A DNA stretch of 64,000 bases, from positions 1 to 64,000 of the forward strand of contig JAKBRJ010000001.1 of assembly GCA_021834785.1 (NCBI GenBank). The letters are read 5' to 3'. Under the pieces are notes generated by a model. The model worked only from the letters and a program-made list of their open reading frames with translations. It searched no databases and was not told the origin of the DNA. The DNA is from Microcaldota archaeon (GTDB lineage Archaea; Micrarchaeota; Micrarchaeia; Micrarchaeales; Micrarchaeaceae). Shown one piece after another: positions 24,537-33,127 of the stretch. Each line of letters opens with the position of its first letter. Positions within the stretch are counted from its first letter, which is position 1. A program made the position numbers and the translations under genes.

Positions 24537-27320
24537 ATGTGCAAAGGATACGATTGTATGCAATTTTCTGGAAATGATAAGGGCAAAAATCCTAGGAATG
24601 AAAGGACACTTGGCATAATAAAGAAAAGGCATAGGTTGCCCATATCAGTATACATAATCAACGATAGGATATTGAGGCTCGGATCGAGGCCCAGTTTCGT
24701 CGATGCACTGCTTGCAGCCTTCGCATTCGTTGTTTTAGCTTTGGCATTCCCGTTTTATCCTGTACTGTTATTGATACCGTTGGTAATAGTAATTTTCTTT
24801 GCCGGCATAAAGCATCCGTTTTTTGGATTGCTTGTATTCATGCTCCTGGCCTTCCCCATATTTGTGTACCAGATGCCGCCCATAGCACTGATATTCCTGT
24901 TTATACTGAGCTTTTCGCTGATATACGGCTACATGCATTACAGGATGATAATATTCGCCTATATAATGCTCGCGTTGGGATTCACGCCGCTCGGATATAT
25001 ATTTGAAGTGCCTTTCATGATATTGGCACCGCTGATGATAGGGTTCAAGCGCGCAGCGCTGGTTTATCTAGTCGTCATATTAGGCATAGCTGCATTTTCC
25101 GGCACCATAGGTTTGCAGAACTATGGATATGTAGTTTATTCGGCTTCTTTGGCTCATGTTCCAATCGCGAATAACAGCATTGTCCATTACATCGAACCAA
25201 ATAGGCCGATTTTAGGGATAGGCACTTTCAGCACGGGCATTTCAAATGCGTATTCTAGGTTCATAAACGGGACGGTGCTGAACAGCATACCTGAAGTGCT
25301 CGGAATGCTTTTCCAAAGCATGATAGAGCAGCCATTGTACCTGATACAGGTTATTATAGCGATCATAACTGGATTCCTGATAGAATTTTTTGCAGTAAAC
25401 AACAGGTCACGGTATAGGGGCACTATGGCAGGGATGTTTGGCATAGCTTTTCCGCTGTCATATATTGCCTTATCGTACATATCAAAAGTCGGATTCACCA
25501 ATTACATGCTGCCGTTAATGAGCTTCGCCATAGCAATAGCAGGCATATCGCTCCTGGAACTGTACAACTTTAAGGTGGTCAAGGCATTGGATGTGCGCAA
25601 ACAGGATATACGAATGAAATTCGGAGAGGCTTTTGAGGATCTTGAGAGTGGTAATACCAATGAAACTTTTGACGACATAGGAAACTACGAAAACGTAAAG
25701 AAGGAACTCAGGGATTCCGTCATATCCCCAATAGAACGAAGGGGAGTTTCCAGGGCTTATAATTTAAAAATGATAAAGGGCATGCTGCTTTTTGGGCCTC
25801 CAGGGACAGGGAAGACGATGATGATGAGGGCGCTGGCTAACGAGATACACGCAGGATTCTTTTATGTGAAAGCTTCTGCCCTCATGTCTGCATACTCTGG
25901 CGAGTCTGAGAAGCTTGTAACCAACATATTCATGGTGGCCAAAAAACACACGCCATGCGTGCTGTTCATGGACGAGATAGACTACATAGCTTACAATAGA
26001 GAAGCGCAGACGGACGATGTACATAAGCATGCCCTTACGCAACTGCTTAGCGAAATGGATGGTTTCGAGAAGCTCGATGACGTAGTGATAGTCGGCGCTA
26101 CAAACGTGCCAAATGTGCTCGACCAAGCGATACTAAGGCCTGGGAGGTTCGACAAGATAATGTATATGCAGCTCCCAGATGCAAACGCTAGGAAGATAAT
26201 ATTCAGCATATACCTTAAGACCCTGCCCTTGGCAGGCGATATCGACCTTGACGAGATATCTAAGCACACCGAGAGGTATTCCGGAGCGGACATACGCGCA
26301 GTATGCGATAGCGTGGCGCAGATGGTTGCGCAAGAGGCAGCCGCACAACATAAGATATTGGAGATATCGCAGAAGGACATATTGAAGATTGTTGATAAGA
26401 CCAAGCCGTCTACATCGCTCTCACAATTGGACCAGTACAATATGTTCAAGGTAGAATATGAAAGGTTAAGGAAGGGAACCTCTGATGGACAGAGCGACAA
26501 TACAGAAAAACTTGACTTCAGCAAGGTAATAGGATTGGACGATGCGAAGAAGGCGATAGTAGAAGCGATACAGATACCGCTTATGCATCCAGACCTGTTG
26601 CAGAAGTATGACATAAAGACGATAAACGGGTTGCTGCTTTTTGGGCCTCCAGGGACAGGGAAGACTATGCTTATGAATGCAGTAACACAGGAGCTTAATG
26701 GGGTCACTATGCTGCAGCTTGACGGCAGTTCGGTACAGGAGTATGGCGCAAACAAGGCAAACAATACAATTAAGGAGCTCTTTTACACAGCATTGGAGAA
26801 CAAGCCGTCCATAATATTCATAGATGAAATAGACGGCATAATAAGGAAAAGAGAGGGGGCGAGCGAGGCAAGCGTGCAGATAACTACAGAGCTTCTGGCC
26901 CAGATGGACGGAATAAAAAAGACCTCAGGGGTAGTCATAGTTGCGGCCACAAACAGGCCAGAGATGCTGGATCCAGCAATACTAAGGCCTGGGAGGTTCG
27001 ACAAGATAATATTTGTTAAGCCGCCTAACGCATCGCAGAGGGCAGCCCTATTCAAGGAATATCTGAGCAGTGTGCCTGGCGTTGACGACTTGGATTATAA
27101 TGCATTGGGCAAAGTTACCTCAGGATATACAGGCGCAGACATATCAAACATATGCAGGGAGGCGAAGATGCAGGCGATAGAGGAGAATATGAAGACAGGC
27201 AAGGAAGCTAACATAAACACTGATATGCTCAATAAGCTCATAACCAGGATAAAGCCTTCTGCACCTGACGCGATAATGGGAGGATATCTTGCATTCATGA
27301 CGAAATATGGGCAGAGGTGA
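24537..27320 (+). CDS. membrane-embedded tandem AAA ATPase (CDC48-like D1-D2)
   Basis: A 927-aa protein combining about ten transmembrane segments (roughly residues 54-345) with two classical AAA modules. D1 has GPPGTGKT at about 418, VLFMDEID at about 475 and the SRH ATNVPNVLDQAILRPGRFD. D2 has GPPGTGKT at about 701, IIFIDEID at about 758 and ATNRPEMLDPAILRPGRFD. Both ATPases should be active. Pore loop 1 of D1 keeps GESE after SALMSAYS, whereas D2 has EYGANKANN instead. There is no protease domain, unlike FtsH or archaeal Lon, and no CDC48 N-domain. Predicted role is extraction or remodelling of membrane proteins (inference). ATG 24558 is an alternative start. Confidence 0.88.
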   Translation: MCKGYDCMQFSGNDKGKNPRNERTLGIIKKRHRLPISVYIINDRILRLGSRPSFVDALLAAFAFVVLALAFPFYPVLLLIPLVIVIFFAGIKHPFFGLLVFMLLAFPIFVYQMPPIALIFLFILSFSLIYGYMHYRMIIFAYIMLALGFTPLGYIFEVPFMILAPLMIGFKRAALVYLVVILGIAAFSGTIGLQNYGYVVYSASLAHVPIANNSIVHYIEPNRPILGIGTFSTGISNAYSRFINGTVLNSIPEVLGMLFQSMIEQPLYLIQVIIAIITGFLIEFFAVNNRSRYRGTMAGMFGIAFPLSYIALSYISKVGFTNYMLPLMSFAIAIAGISLLELYNFKVVKALDVRKQDIRMKFGEAFEDLESGNTNETFDDIGNYENVKKELRDSVISPIERRGVSRAYNLKMIKGMLLFGPPGTGKTMMMRALANEIHAGFFYVKASALMSAYSGESEKLVTNIFMVAKKHTPCVLFMDEIDYIAYNREAQTDDVHKHALTQLLSEMDGFEKLDDVVIVGATNVPNVLDQAILRPGRFDKIMYMQLPDANARKIIFSIYLKTLPLAGDIDLDEISKHTERYSGADIRAVCDSVAQMVAQEAAAQHKILEISQKDILKIVDKTKPSTSLSQLDQYNMFKVEYERLRKGTSDGQSDNTEKLDFSKVIGLDDAKKAIVEAIQIPLMHPDLLQKYDIKTINGLLLFGPPGTGKTMLMNAVTQELNGVTMLQLDGSSVQEYGANKANNTIKELFYTALENKPSIIFIDEIDGIIRKREGASEASVQITTELLAQMDGIKKTSGVVIVAATNRPEMLDPAILRPGRFDKIIFVKPPNASQRAALFKEYLSSVPGVDDLDYNALGKVTSGYTGADISNICREAKMQAIEENMKTGKEANINTDMLNKLITRIKPSAPDAIMGGYLAFMTKYGQR

Positions 27321-27536
27321 TGCACGTGCACGGACTACCTTCTATCCTTTGAATCATATCTTGAAAATTCAGGCGAACGCTCTTTGAATAATCGTTTGCC
27401 TGTGCTTCCATGTTGCTTCGCGCATGAAAAACATGTAAAGCGTGCCAGAAAATCAGCTTTTCAAAATAGGAATAAATATATATTTAATATAAACAATGTT
27501 GTAGTATTCATATTTTGTTTAATAAGGGTGTAGGGA

Positions 27537-27854
27537 ATGGAAAAGGAGCTTGATTTGAATAATGCGTTGAAGAAGATAAATGAGAAAGGAACCAAGTTGG
27601 TCTGGCTTGGCATAGAGCCCACTGCTTATATAAGCAAATTGCTTGATATAGACTCTAAGAACATCACAAAGATAACGCCCGAAGAAATAATATATTCAGG
27701 TAAGGAAGATCTCAAAAAGCTTGAAGAACATGTTTTTGTGTGCTACCATGGCAGCACATCTGGATTCCTTGTAGATTATCTTAAAAAGACGCACCAGATA
27801 AATGGGTATAACCTTAAAGGAGGCGTCACGTCGATAGTTGGAGAAATATTTTGA
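27537..27854 (+). CDS. rhodanese-like domain protein
   Basis: A 105-aa single rhodanese-type domain. Near the C-terminus VFVCYHGSTSGFLVDYL contains Cys69 in the active-site loop CYHGSTS, followed by the usual NLKGGVTSIVGE ending. It could carry persulfide or phosphate analogues; the substrate is unknown. The N-terminus is short compared with full-length rhodaneses. An A/T-rich promoter (27469-27495) precedes it and GGGTGTAGGGA provides a ribosome binding site just before the ATG. Confidence 0.75.
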   Translation: MEKELDLNNALKKINEKGTKLVWLGIEPTAYISKLLDIDSKNITKITPEEIIYSGKEDLKKLEEHVFVCYHGSTSGFLVDYLKKTHQINGYNLKGGVTSIVGEIF

Positions 27855-27916
27855 TGCTGAACCATTTAGCAAACTGGCATATAGGTAAGAAGGCGCGCGT
27901 TAAATGCTTGTGCGCA

Positions 27917-28108
27917 TTATTCCTTTACGTTTAAGGCAAATACGCCATTGAGCTTGAGGTCCAGTTTCTTTGCTATTTCAGATTTTTCTATGTTAAGTAC
28001 GATTACGTAACCGCCCCAGCGGGAAGTTAGATCGTCAGAGCCGCATATGGGGCATATGGTCCCATGGCTGATTATTATTTTGCAATTTTTACACACTTTT
28101 TCCTCCAT
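27917..28108 (-). CDS. spt4: Transcription elongation factor Spt4 (RpoE'')
   Basis: Zinc-ribbon partner of Spt5 in processive transcription. From ATG 28108 the 63-aa protein has CKNC and CPIC pairs and the typical SRWGGYVIVLN core. The longer upstream frame overlaps the rpo7 3' end and is rejected. It is 10 bases downstream of rpo7, in the usual archaeal order. Confidence 0.92.
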   Translation of the reverse strand: MEEKVCKNCKIIISHGTICPICGSDDLTSRWGGYVIVLNIEKSEIAKKLDLKLNGVFALNVKE

Positions 28109-28118
28109 AGTGAGACAC

Positions 28119-28718
28119 CTATTTCGCAGTTTTGCCGCTTTGCTTTGCCTTGCCCCGCTTTGATTGGCCCTGTTGCCTCTGCTCCTTGCCATAGTTTTGT
28201 ATCCATTCCATTTTACCCAGCCCTTCTGGCTTCATCGTAAGTGCTATTTTTGAATCCTTTATGGATTTCTTGATGCTTACGGTAGATATCTTTGCATACA
28301 CAATGTCGCCCTTCTTTATGCTCTTGTTTGACCTTTTAGATACGAATGCAGGCATCTTCCTATCGAATGAGAGGAATTCGTTGGTTATCTGTGAGACATG
28401 CACAAGGCCATCCATCGGACCTATCCTTACAAAAGCCCCGAATTCGACCAATTCGCTAACGAATCCGGTTACTACCTCTTCGACTTGCGGGGTATATGTA
28501 AGCATATCAAATTCTACGCTATGATGTGTTGCAGGATCCCCTGGATATATGAGTCCGTCAGAGATGTTCCTTATGTTAAATACTGCCAGCACAAGCCCCA
28601 TGGCTGAGTCCATCACGCTTTCATACTTATTTTCAAGGACTTCGATTGCGACCTTTTCTATTTGATCCCCGAAATATTCTGGAGGCATTTTGAAAGTGTC
28701 TTTTACCGTATAAATCAT
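28119..28718 (-). CDS. rpo7: RNA polymerase subunit Rpo7 (RpoE')
   Basis: Stalk subunit of archaeal RNA polymerase, partner of Rpo4. ATG 28718 gives the family opening MIYTVKDTFKMPPEYFGD, followed by the RNP-like domain and an S1 domain (VSELVEFGAFVRIGPMDGLVHVSQI). The C-terminal Lys/Gln-rich tail (about 25 residues) is extra. An upstream GTG 28733 adds five residues without support. Confidence 0.93.
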   Translation of the reverse strand: MIYTVKDTFKMPPEYFGDQIEKVAIEVLENKYESVMDSAMGLVLAVFNIRNISDGLIYPGDPATHHSVEFDMLTYTPQVEEVVTGFVSELVEFGAFVRIGPMDGLVHVSQITNEFLSFDRKMPAFVSKRSNKSIKKGDIVYAKISTVSIKKSIKDSKIALTMKPEGLGKMEWIQNYGKEQRQQGQSKRGKAKQSGKTAK

Positions 28719-28738
28719 GTACACGCATTTCACCTAAA

Positions 28739-29110
28739 TTATCTTAATTCACCGCTTTTTGAAAGCTTCTTTGCTTCTATACCCTTTGATTTTAGATTTT
28801 TAAATAACTTTGTATCGTTAGTTATTACCAAAGAACCTGCATTCTTTGAAGCAGCATCTAATATCCAGAAGTCAACGTATTCTGTCTTATTATCAACTTT
28901 AAGATTTTTATGTCTTAGTATTTTTAATGCGATTCTCGCCTCATTGGCTTTCATGCCTTTATATGATGCCATCTTTTCCAATTCAGACATTACGCCGATG
29001 GATATCAATTGCTTGCGGATGGGATACTTCTCGCCTGCAATCTTAAAGACGTCCTTCTTGTATCTTATGCCGAAAAGTATTGAGCTAGTATCTATTATGA
29101 CATATGCCAA
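28739..29110 (-). CDS. PIN-domain ribonuclease (COG1412/Fcf1-like)
   Basis: Predicted Mg-dependent RNase. The four acidic residues of the PIN fold are visible: Asp in YVIIDTSS, Glu in VMSELEKMA, Asp in WILDAASKNAG and Asp in VITNDTKL. I place the start at TTG 29110 because a TATATA element at 29132-29138 lies 25 bases upstream and the longer frame runs through this promoter. In archaea a PIN gene commonly neighbours rpo7-spt4, suggesting a role in RNA maturation rather than a toxin; no antitoxin is adjacent. Confidence 0.8.
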   Translation of the reverse strand: MAYVIIDTSSILFGIRYKKDVFKIAGEKYPIRKQLISIGVMSELEKMASYKGMKANEARIALKILRHKNLKVDNKTEYVDFWILDAASKNAGSLVITNDTKLFKNLKSKGIEAKKLSKSGELR

Positions 29111-29129
29111 TGGAACACCAAGGTATAAT

Positions 29130-29140
29130 GTTATATATGT
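29130..29140. promoter_or_regulatory. divergent TATATA promoter element (PIN / CoA-binding)
   Basis: TTATATATGT lies about 25 bases from TTG 29110 on the minus strand and about 33 bases from ATG 29169 on the plus strand. One A/T box may therefore serve both leaderless transcripts; a second A/T element (29150-29158) lies close to the plus-strand start. Confidence 0.4.
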
Positions 29141-29168
29141 TTTTGCATAATTTAAATATTGTGATGTG

Positions 29169-29582
29169 ATGGGAGGCATTGACGATGTAGCTTTTGATAT
29201 CCTGACAAGGTTCCACGTTATAGCAGTTGTTGGGTGCTCAAGGAACGTGGGCAAGCCTAGCCATGATGTGCCTGAGTATCTGCAGCAAAACGGGTACAAG
29301 ATAGTGCCTGTTAATCCATATGCAGATTACATACTCGGAGAAAAGGCATACCATGCGCTAAAGGATATAGAGTTTCCCATAGATGTAGTTGACGTGTTCA
29401 GGCCTGCGTCCGAGGCTATGGACATAGCAAGGCAAGCCCTTGATGTGCATGCTAAGGCGCTGTGGCTTCAGGAAGGCATAATGAACGAAGAGGTAGAAAA
29501 ATTCGCAAAGGATAATGGGATGCTTTTTGTTATGAATAGATGCATGATGAAAGAGCATTATTCGCATCTTATCAAGCAATGA
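29169..29582 (+). CDS. CoA-binding (YccU-like, COG1832) protein
   Basis: Rossmann-type CoA-binding domain protein of 137 aa. Characteristic are HVIAVVGCSRNVGKPSHDV, YKIVPVNPYADYILGEKAY and ALWLQEGIMNEEVEKFAKD. The same fold occurs in the N-terminal domain of the ADP-forming acetyl-CoA synthetase alpha subunit, also in this window, but here it is stand-alone. The biochemical role of the family is not established. Confidence 0.87.
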   Translation: MGGIDDVAFDILTRFHVIAVVGCSRNVGKPSHDVPEYLQQNGYKIVPVNPYADYILGEKAYHALKDIEFPIDVVDVFRPASEAMDIARQALDVHAKALWLQEGIMNEEVEKFAKDNGMLFVMNRCMMKEHYSHLIKQ

Positions 29583-29599
29583 TGGAGATGATTGCCTAG

Positions 29600-29968
29600 C
29601 TATTTCATGTCTCGCATCTTCACAATGTGTTTTTCCAGTACTTTCCATAGAACTACGGCATTGTTATGCTCTTTTTCGCTAGTTGAATACAACAATGTTA
29701 CGGGATCTGTCTTCTGCACTATATCCAATATCTTGTCGAAGCCCTTATTGTCTTTCAATTCCTCCTTATACCTTTTTTCGAATTCAGGCCATCTCTTCTC
29801 TTCGTGTGAGTACCACTTCCTAAGCTCCATGCTCGGAGCAACATCCTTGATCCAAAGGTCTATATTCGATGTGCTGCGCCTTATCCCCCGCGGCCAAAGC
29901 CTATCGACAAGAATTCGAAGCCCGTCATGGATATCAGGCTTTTCATAAACTCTCTTTATCTTTATCAT
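29600..29968 (-). CDS. DUF488 family protein
   Basis: Small conserved protein of unknown function. The family core RILVDRLWPRGIRR, then LWIKDVAPSMELRKWYSH and TLLYSTSEKEHNNAVVL, is complete. The length of 122 aa is typical. It is convergent with the CoA-binding gene; the upstream 160-base gap (29969-30130) contains only A/T-rich promoter-like sequence. Confidence 0.88.
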   Translation of the reverse strand: MIKIKRVYEKPDIHDGLRILVDRLWPRGIRRSTSNIDLWIKDVAPSMELRKWYSHEEKRWPEFEKRYKEELKDNKGFDKILDIVQKTDPVTLLYSTSEKEHNNAVVLWKVLEKHIVKMRDMK

Positions 29969-30130
29969 CTTATCGATTAATGATTGTGAACAAATATTTT
30001 AAAACCTTGGTAAGGTTGCAATATTATTAATGCCTCTGTTGAAATGCCGATTAGCAGAAGAATACAGAAAGTATTAAAAAAGCTAATGTAGAATATCTAC
30101 TAAATGGCGACGTTAAAAATGGTGAATTAA

Positions 30131-30505
30131 ATGGGTCTTTTTGATAAACTAGGTAAAAGCCTTGGCACTTCTAAGGAACTGGATGTTGAAGAGTATATGA
30201 ACTCTGAAGAGATGGAAGATGTTGATGTCTTAAACGAACCAGCAGATTTTTACATAAAGCCTGTTGCGTTGAAGGAGGAGGCAGACATAGCGCTCATAGA
30301 GGCTGAGCTTGACAAGAAAAACATAATACTGCTTGATATATCTGAGATGTCTAAAAGGCCCAACACCCTTAAGTCTTCTATAGGCACATTGAGGGAATAC
30401 ATTACAAAGATAAACGGGGATATTGCACAGATAGACGATAACAAGGTAATATTGACACCGCAGAAAGTAAAGATAATAAAAAGAAAGAAGCCGCAAAACA
30501 AGTGA
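30131..30505 (+). CDS. sepF: SepF-like cell-division protein
   Basis: Archaeal SepF anchors FtsZ to the membrane. It starts with an amphipathic membrane-targeting helix (MGLFDKLGKSLG), has an acidic linker, and then the SepF core FYIKPVALKEEADIALIEAEL through RPNTLKSSIGTLREYITKINGDI and VILTPQKVKII. Total 124 aa is short, as in other archaea. The three ftsZ genes lie 3-10 kb away. Confidence 0.9.
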   Translation: MGLFDKLGKSLGTSKELDVEEYMNSEEMEDVDVLNEPADFYIKPVALKEEADIALIEAELDKKNIILLDISEMSKRPNTLKSSIGTLREYITKINGDIAQIDDNKVILTPQKVKIIKRKKPQNK

Positions 30506-30514
30506 ATGCGGTTT

Positions 30515-31222
30515 TCATTTCTTTTCCTTCCTTTTTTCCCTTCCAAAAGCTATTGATATGGTGCGCAACTCCTTTTTTGTAGGATTCGACCTTTTAAGCA
30601 TGTGCTCAAATGCCAGGGATACTGCATACTTGTCGCGTATTTTGTTGTTCTTAGATACATATGCATCGAATAATTTTTTAACTTGCATTATTTCAGGCGG
30701 ATCCGCATACAATTTGTCGATTTCACCATATTCTTTACGAAGCTTGTCGCCCAGCAATGAATATAGCATTATTGCCAGGGCATGTGATATGTTAAGGGTG
30801 TAATAATCCTTTGACGCTTCTATGAATATTGTCGCATCGCATAACCTGAGCTCTTCTTTCGTAAGCCCTATGTTGTCGCGCCCTATTATAAGCGTAGTAT
30901 CCTTGGATGCATAATCCCTTATGAATCGTTTGACCTTTTGCATTCCATAAACGTTGAACATAGCGTCCTCAGTCTTATGCCAGACCGCAGTAGTCCCTAT
31001 AACAAATTTGCCATTTATGGCGGATTTGAAATCCTTGTATACCTTGGCATTTTCTAGTATATGGTGCGCATGCTTCGAATATTTTATTGCCTGCTTGCCC
31101 TTGAAATTGCATTTTGGATTTACAAGGCTTATGCTGTTTATGCCGAAATTGCGAAGCACTCTCGCGATATATCCAAGGTTTATTTGGTACATCGGCTCCA
31201 CGATTATAACACTCAATGGCAT
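30515..31222 (-). CDS. SPOUT RNA 2'-O-methyltransferase (TrmJ-like)
   Basis: Predicted tRNA (Nm32) methyltransferase of the SpoU/TrmJ family. The SAM-binding knotted core is seen as VEPMYQINLGYIARVLRNFG at the N-terminus, TLIIGRDNIGLTKEELRLCD and TLNISHALAIMLY. A helical C-terminal extension ends in a Lys/Arg run. It is convergent with sepF (9-base gap); CPBP protease and S27ae genes lie upstream in the same orientation. Confidence 0.85.
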   Translation of the reverse strand: MPLSVIIVEPMYQINLGYIARVLRNFGINSISLVNPKCNFKGKQAIKYSKHAHHILENAKVYKDFKSAINGKFVIGTTAVWHKTEDAMFNVYGMQKVKRFIRDYASKDTTLIIGRDNIGLTKEELRLCDATIFIEASKDYYTLNISHALAIMLYSLLGDKLRKEYGEIDKLYADPPEIMQVKKLFDAYVSKNNKIRDKYAVSLAFEHMLKRSNPTKKELRTISIAFGREKRKEKK

Positions 31223-31231
31223 GCAAACACC

Positions 31232-32047
31232 TCATATCCCGCTCAGTAGCAGCAATGCTATAGTAAGGAAGTTGACCAGCGCATGGCCCAATATGCTCAC
31301 ATACAGCGATCTTGTCTTCTTGAATGCATATCCGGCTATTAATCCGAATATGAATGCAGCAATCAGTTCCGAAATTGATCCATACCCAAAATGCAATATG
31401 GCAAATATTAGGGAACTGCCTATTATGCCTATCCTGGGCACAAGGAAGCCCCTGAAGAGAGTCTCTTCATCGAAAGGCGCCACAATGAACGTGAAAAGAT
31501 ATAGGTATAATGGCATTCCGGAGAACACGATATTGACGTTAGTCGGCAGGCTGACGTGCGTTACCTGCTCGAATATGCCCATGCCAAATTCAAGGGCTAA
31601 TATAGCCATGAAGACAACTATGCCTAACCCTATGTTGCGCAGTGTTATCTTATCGCGGCTCAATCCTAAGCTCCTTATTATAGGCACCAGCCTATTGCCC
31701 TTAGCAAGCAAGTATGAGAATACTATCAGGGGAAATAAGAGCGACAGGGCTATAGTCGAATTTGCGATATAGTTGGCAAATATCCCATAATAGTAGTACA
31801 TGAAGCTTACAGCCGCTTGGGTAGCGTATGCAGGAAACGCTAAGCTCTCAGGCCTGATGGATATCAATATGAAATATATCGACGAGAAGAGCATAAAATA
31901 AAAGAAGTACCTTATCCCTGGAAGCTCCTTGGCGCCCTTAACTTTTAATGGCAATAAAATGCCGGACGGCATCGGATTGTAGATCTTCTTTCCCGTTTTC
32001 CTTTTGGAGGCTGTTTTATTTTTATTGGAGGTATTCGGCCTTGCCAA
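31232..32047 (-). CDS. CPBP (CAAX/Abi-type) intramembrane protease
   Basis: Polytopic membrane protein of about 271 aa with the three CPBP motifs: DEETLFRGFL (EExxxR), FAILHFGYGS (second His) and GHALVNF. About seven hydrophobic segments are visible. I start at TTG 32047, three bases after the S27ae stop; the longer frame only translates the S27ae gene out of frame. Substrate unknown. It is likely co-transcribed with S27ae-S24e-aIF5A. Confidence 0.85.
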   Translation of the reverse strand: MARPNTSNKNKTASKRKTGKKIYNPMPSGILLPLKVKGAKELPGIRYFFYFMLFSSIYFILISIRPESLAFPAYATQAAVSFMYYYYGIFANYIANSTIALSLLFPLIVFSYLLAKGNRLVPIIRSLGLSRDKITLRNIGLGIVVFMAILALEFGMGIFEQVTHVSLPTNVNIVFSGMPLYLYLFTFIVAPFDEETLFRGFLVPRIGIIGSSLIFAILHFGYGSISELIAAFIFGLIAGYAFKKTRSLYVSILGHALVNFLTIALLLLSGI

Positions 32048-32049
32048 GA

Positions 32050-32244
32050 TCAACCGCCCTTGTTCTGTGATTTGAACTCGGTATAATGGCATTTGCCGCA
32101 TGTATACCTGTCCGCATGGTCGGCCATCCTGGAATTGCACTTGGGGCACATCTTCTTCGGCGAATAGCCTTCGGTTTTCTTGGCGGATTTCTGCTTCGAA
32201 TCCTTGGCTTTTTTGTCGTCCTTTTTATCGTTTTTCTCGGCCAT
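32050..32244 (-). CDS. rps27ae: 30S ribosomal protein S27ae (eS31)
   Basis: Zinc-finger small-subunit protein, 64 aa. A Lys-rich leader of about 25 residues is followed by [20 protein letters not shown], the four-Cys finger. No ubiquitin is fused. It is followed closely by the CPBP protease and preceded by S24e, the usual archaeal pairing. Confidence 0.93.
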   Translation of the reverse strand: MAEKNDKKDDKKAKDSKQKSAKKTEGYSPKKMCPKCNSRMADHADRYTCGKCHYTEFKSQNKGG

Positions 32245-32257
32245 ATATCAGCACCAT

Positions 32258-32581
32258 TTATTCTTTGGCTCCTTCTCCGCCCTTCGGCTGCCCATTTGAG
32301 CCCTCTGATTTTTTCATCCTTTCAATTATAAATTTCGGTTCTACCCTTTCTAATTCAGCAGCACTTGAATATGAATGCGCGATGCCTACGCTTCTCTTCA
32401 TGCCGAATTCCTGATTCAGCGACACTATAACCGTATTGTCTGGGCTGAGGTTCAATTTCTTGCACAGTTCGCGCTTTGCATCTGCCTTCGAATTTGTAGC
32501 CTCATATCCCGTAATATAGAATTCCAATTCCCTCCTTTTCAGCATGTTGTTCTCTGTATCGTTTATTATTTTAAGTTCCAT
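32258..32581 (-). CDS. rps24e: 30S ribosomal protein S24e (eS24)
   Basis: 107-aa archaeal small-subunit protein. The signature NNMLKRRELEFYITGYEATNSKADAK is followed by NTVIVSLNQEFGMKRSVGIAHSYSS. The last 25 residues are Gly/Lys-rich. It lies between aIF5A and S27ae in one operon with 4-13 base gaps. Confidence 0.93.
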   Translation of the reverse strand: MELKIINDTENNMLKRRELEFYITGYEATNSKADAKRELCKKLNLSPDNTVIVSLNQEFGMKRSVGIAHSYSSAAELERVEPKFIIERMKKSEGSNGQPKGGEGAKE

Positions 32582-32585
32582 AAAA

Positions 32586-32993
32586 TCACTCAGTTCCAGT
32601 AATCCTTGAAAGCATCCTCCTGCCCATGGCTTCCATAACCTCTACTTCATTGCCAGCAGCTATCTTGCCTTTCAACTCTGCAGGTATAGGCAGCTCGTAC
32701 ACTTCGTAAGTCTCAGAATCCATGATCTGCGCGTTTGCACCGTTTATCGAAACAATCTGTGCGCGCTTCTTCTTTATTACAGGCACTTCCGTATCGCCGT
32801 CGCTCGGCTTCAGGAACGTCTTCTTTTGGCCATCGAATATGCCTATTGCTGTAATGCGCATCTTTGCAGAGCCGTGCTTGCCTGGAGAGCTTGTCTCTAT
32901 ATCCACAACCTTGCACGGTATTCCGTCTATCAATATGAACCTGCCGACCTTTATTTCCTTCATTGATACCCTAAGTATTTCTTCTTCTGCCAT
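32586..32993 (-). CDS. eif5a: Translation initiation factor aIF5A
   Basis: Hypusine-containing factor that relieves ribosome stalling. KOW-like N-domain with the hypusination loop SSPGKHGSAK, in which Lys39 is the modified residue, and an OB-fold C-domain. The 135-aa length is normal. The modifying enzyme, deoxyhypusine synthase, is encoded at 41444-42400. It heads a minus-strand operon with S24e and S27ae; a TATA-like TTTTTAAAAATT lies about 45 bases upstream. Confidence 0.95.
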   Translation of the reverse strand: MAEEEILRVSMKEIKVGRFILIDGIPCKVVDIETSSPGKHGSAKMRITAIGIFDGQKKTFLKPSDGDTEVPVIKKKRAQIVSINGANAQIMDSETYEVYELPIPAELKGKIAAGNEVEVMEAMGRRMLSRITGTE

Positions 32994-33127
32994 GTTACGA
33001 CCTTGTATAGACTTTGCTCAACTCCATTTCGAACGTAATTTTTAAAAAGAAATGTAATTCGGAGCTTAAAATTCAAGACTATTGTTCAATTAAGATTTAT
33101 ATACTTTAGCATGAAAACGATTTTCCA

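Noticed and set aside
25991..26764. 257-aa antisense frame in the AAA ATPase
   Set aside because: Ser/Cys-rich shadow of D1/D2.
28739..29299. Long N-terminal extension of the PIN protein (186 aa)
   Set aside because: It would be translated from the promoter and from the divergent CoA-binding gene; TTG 29110 is better supported.
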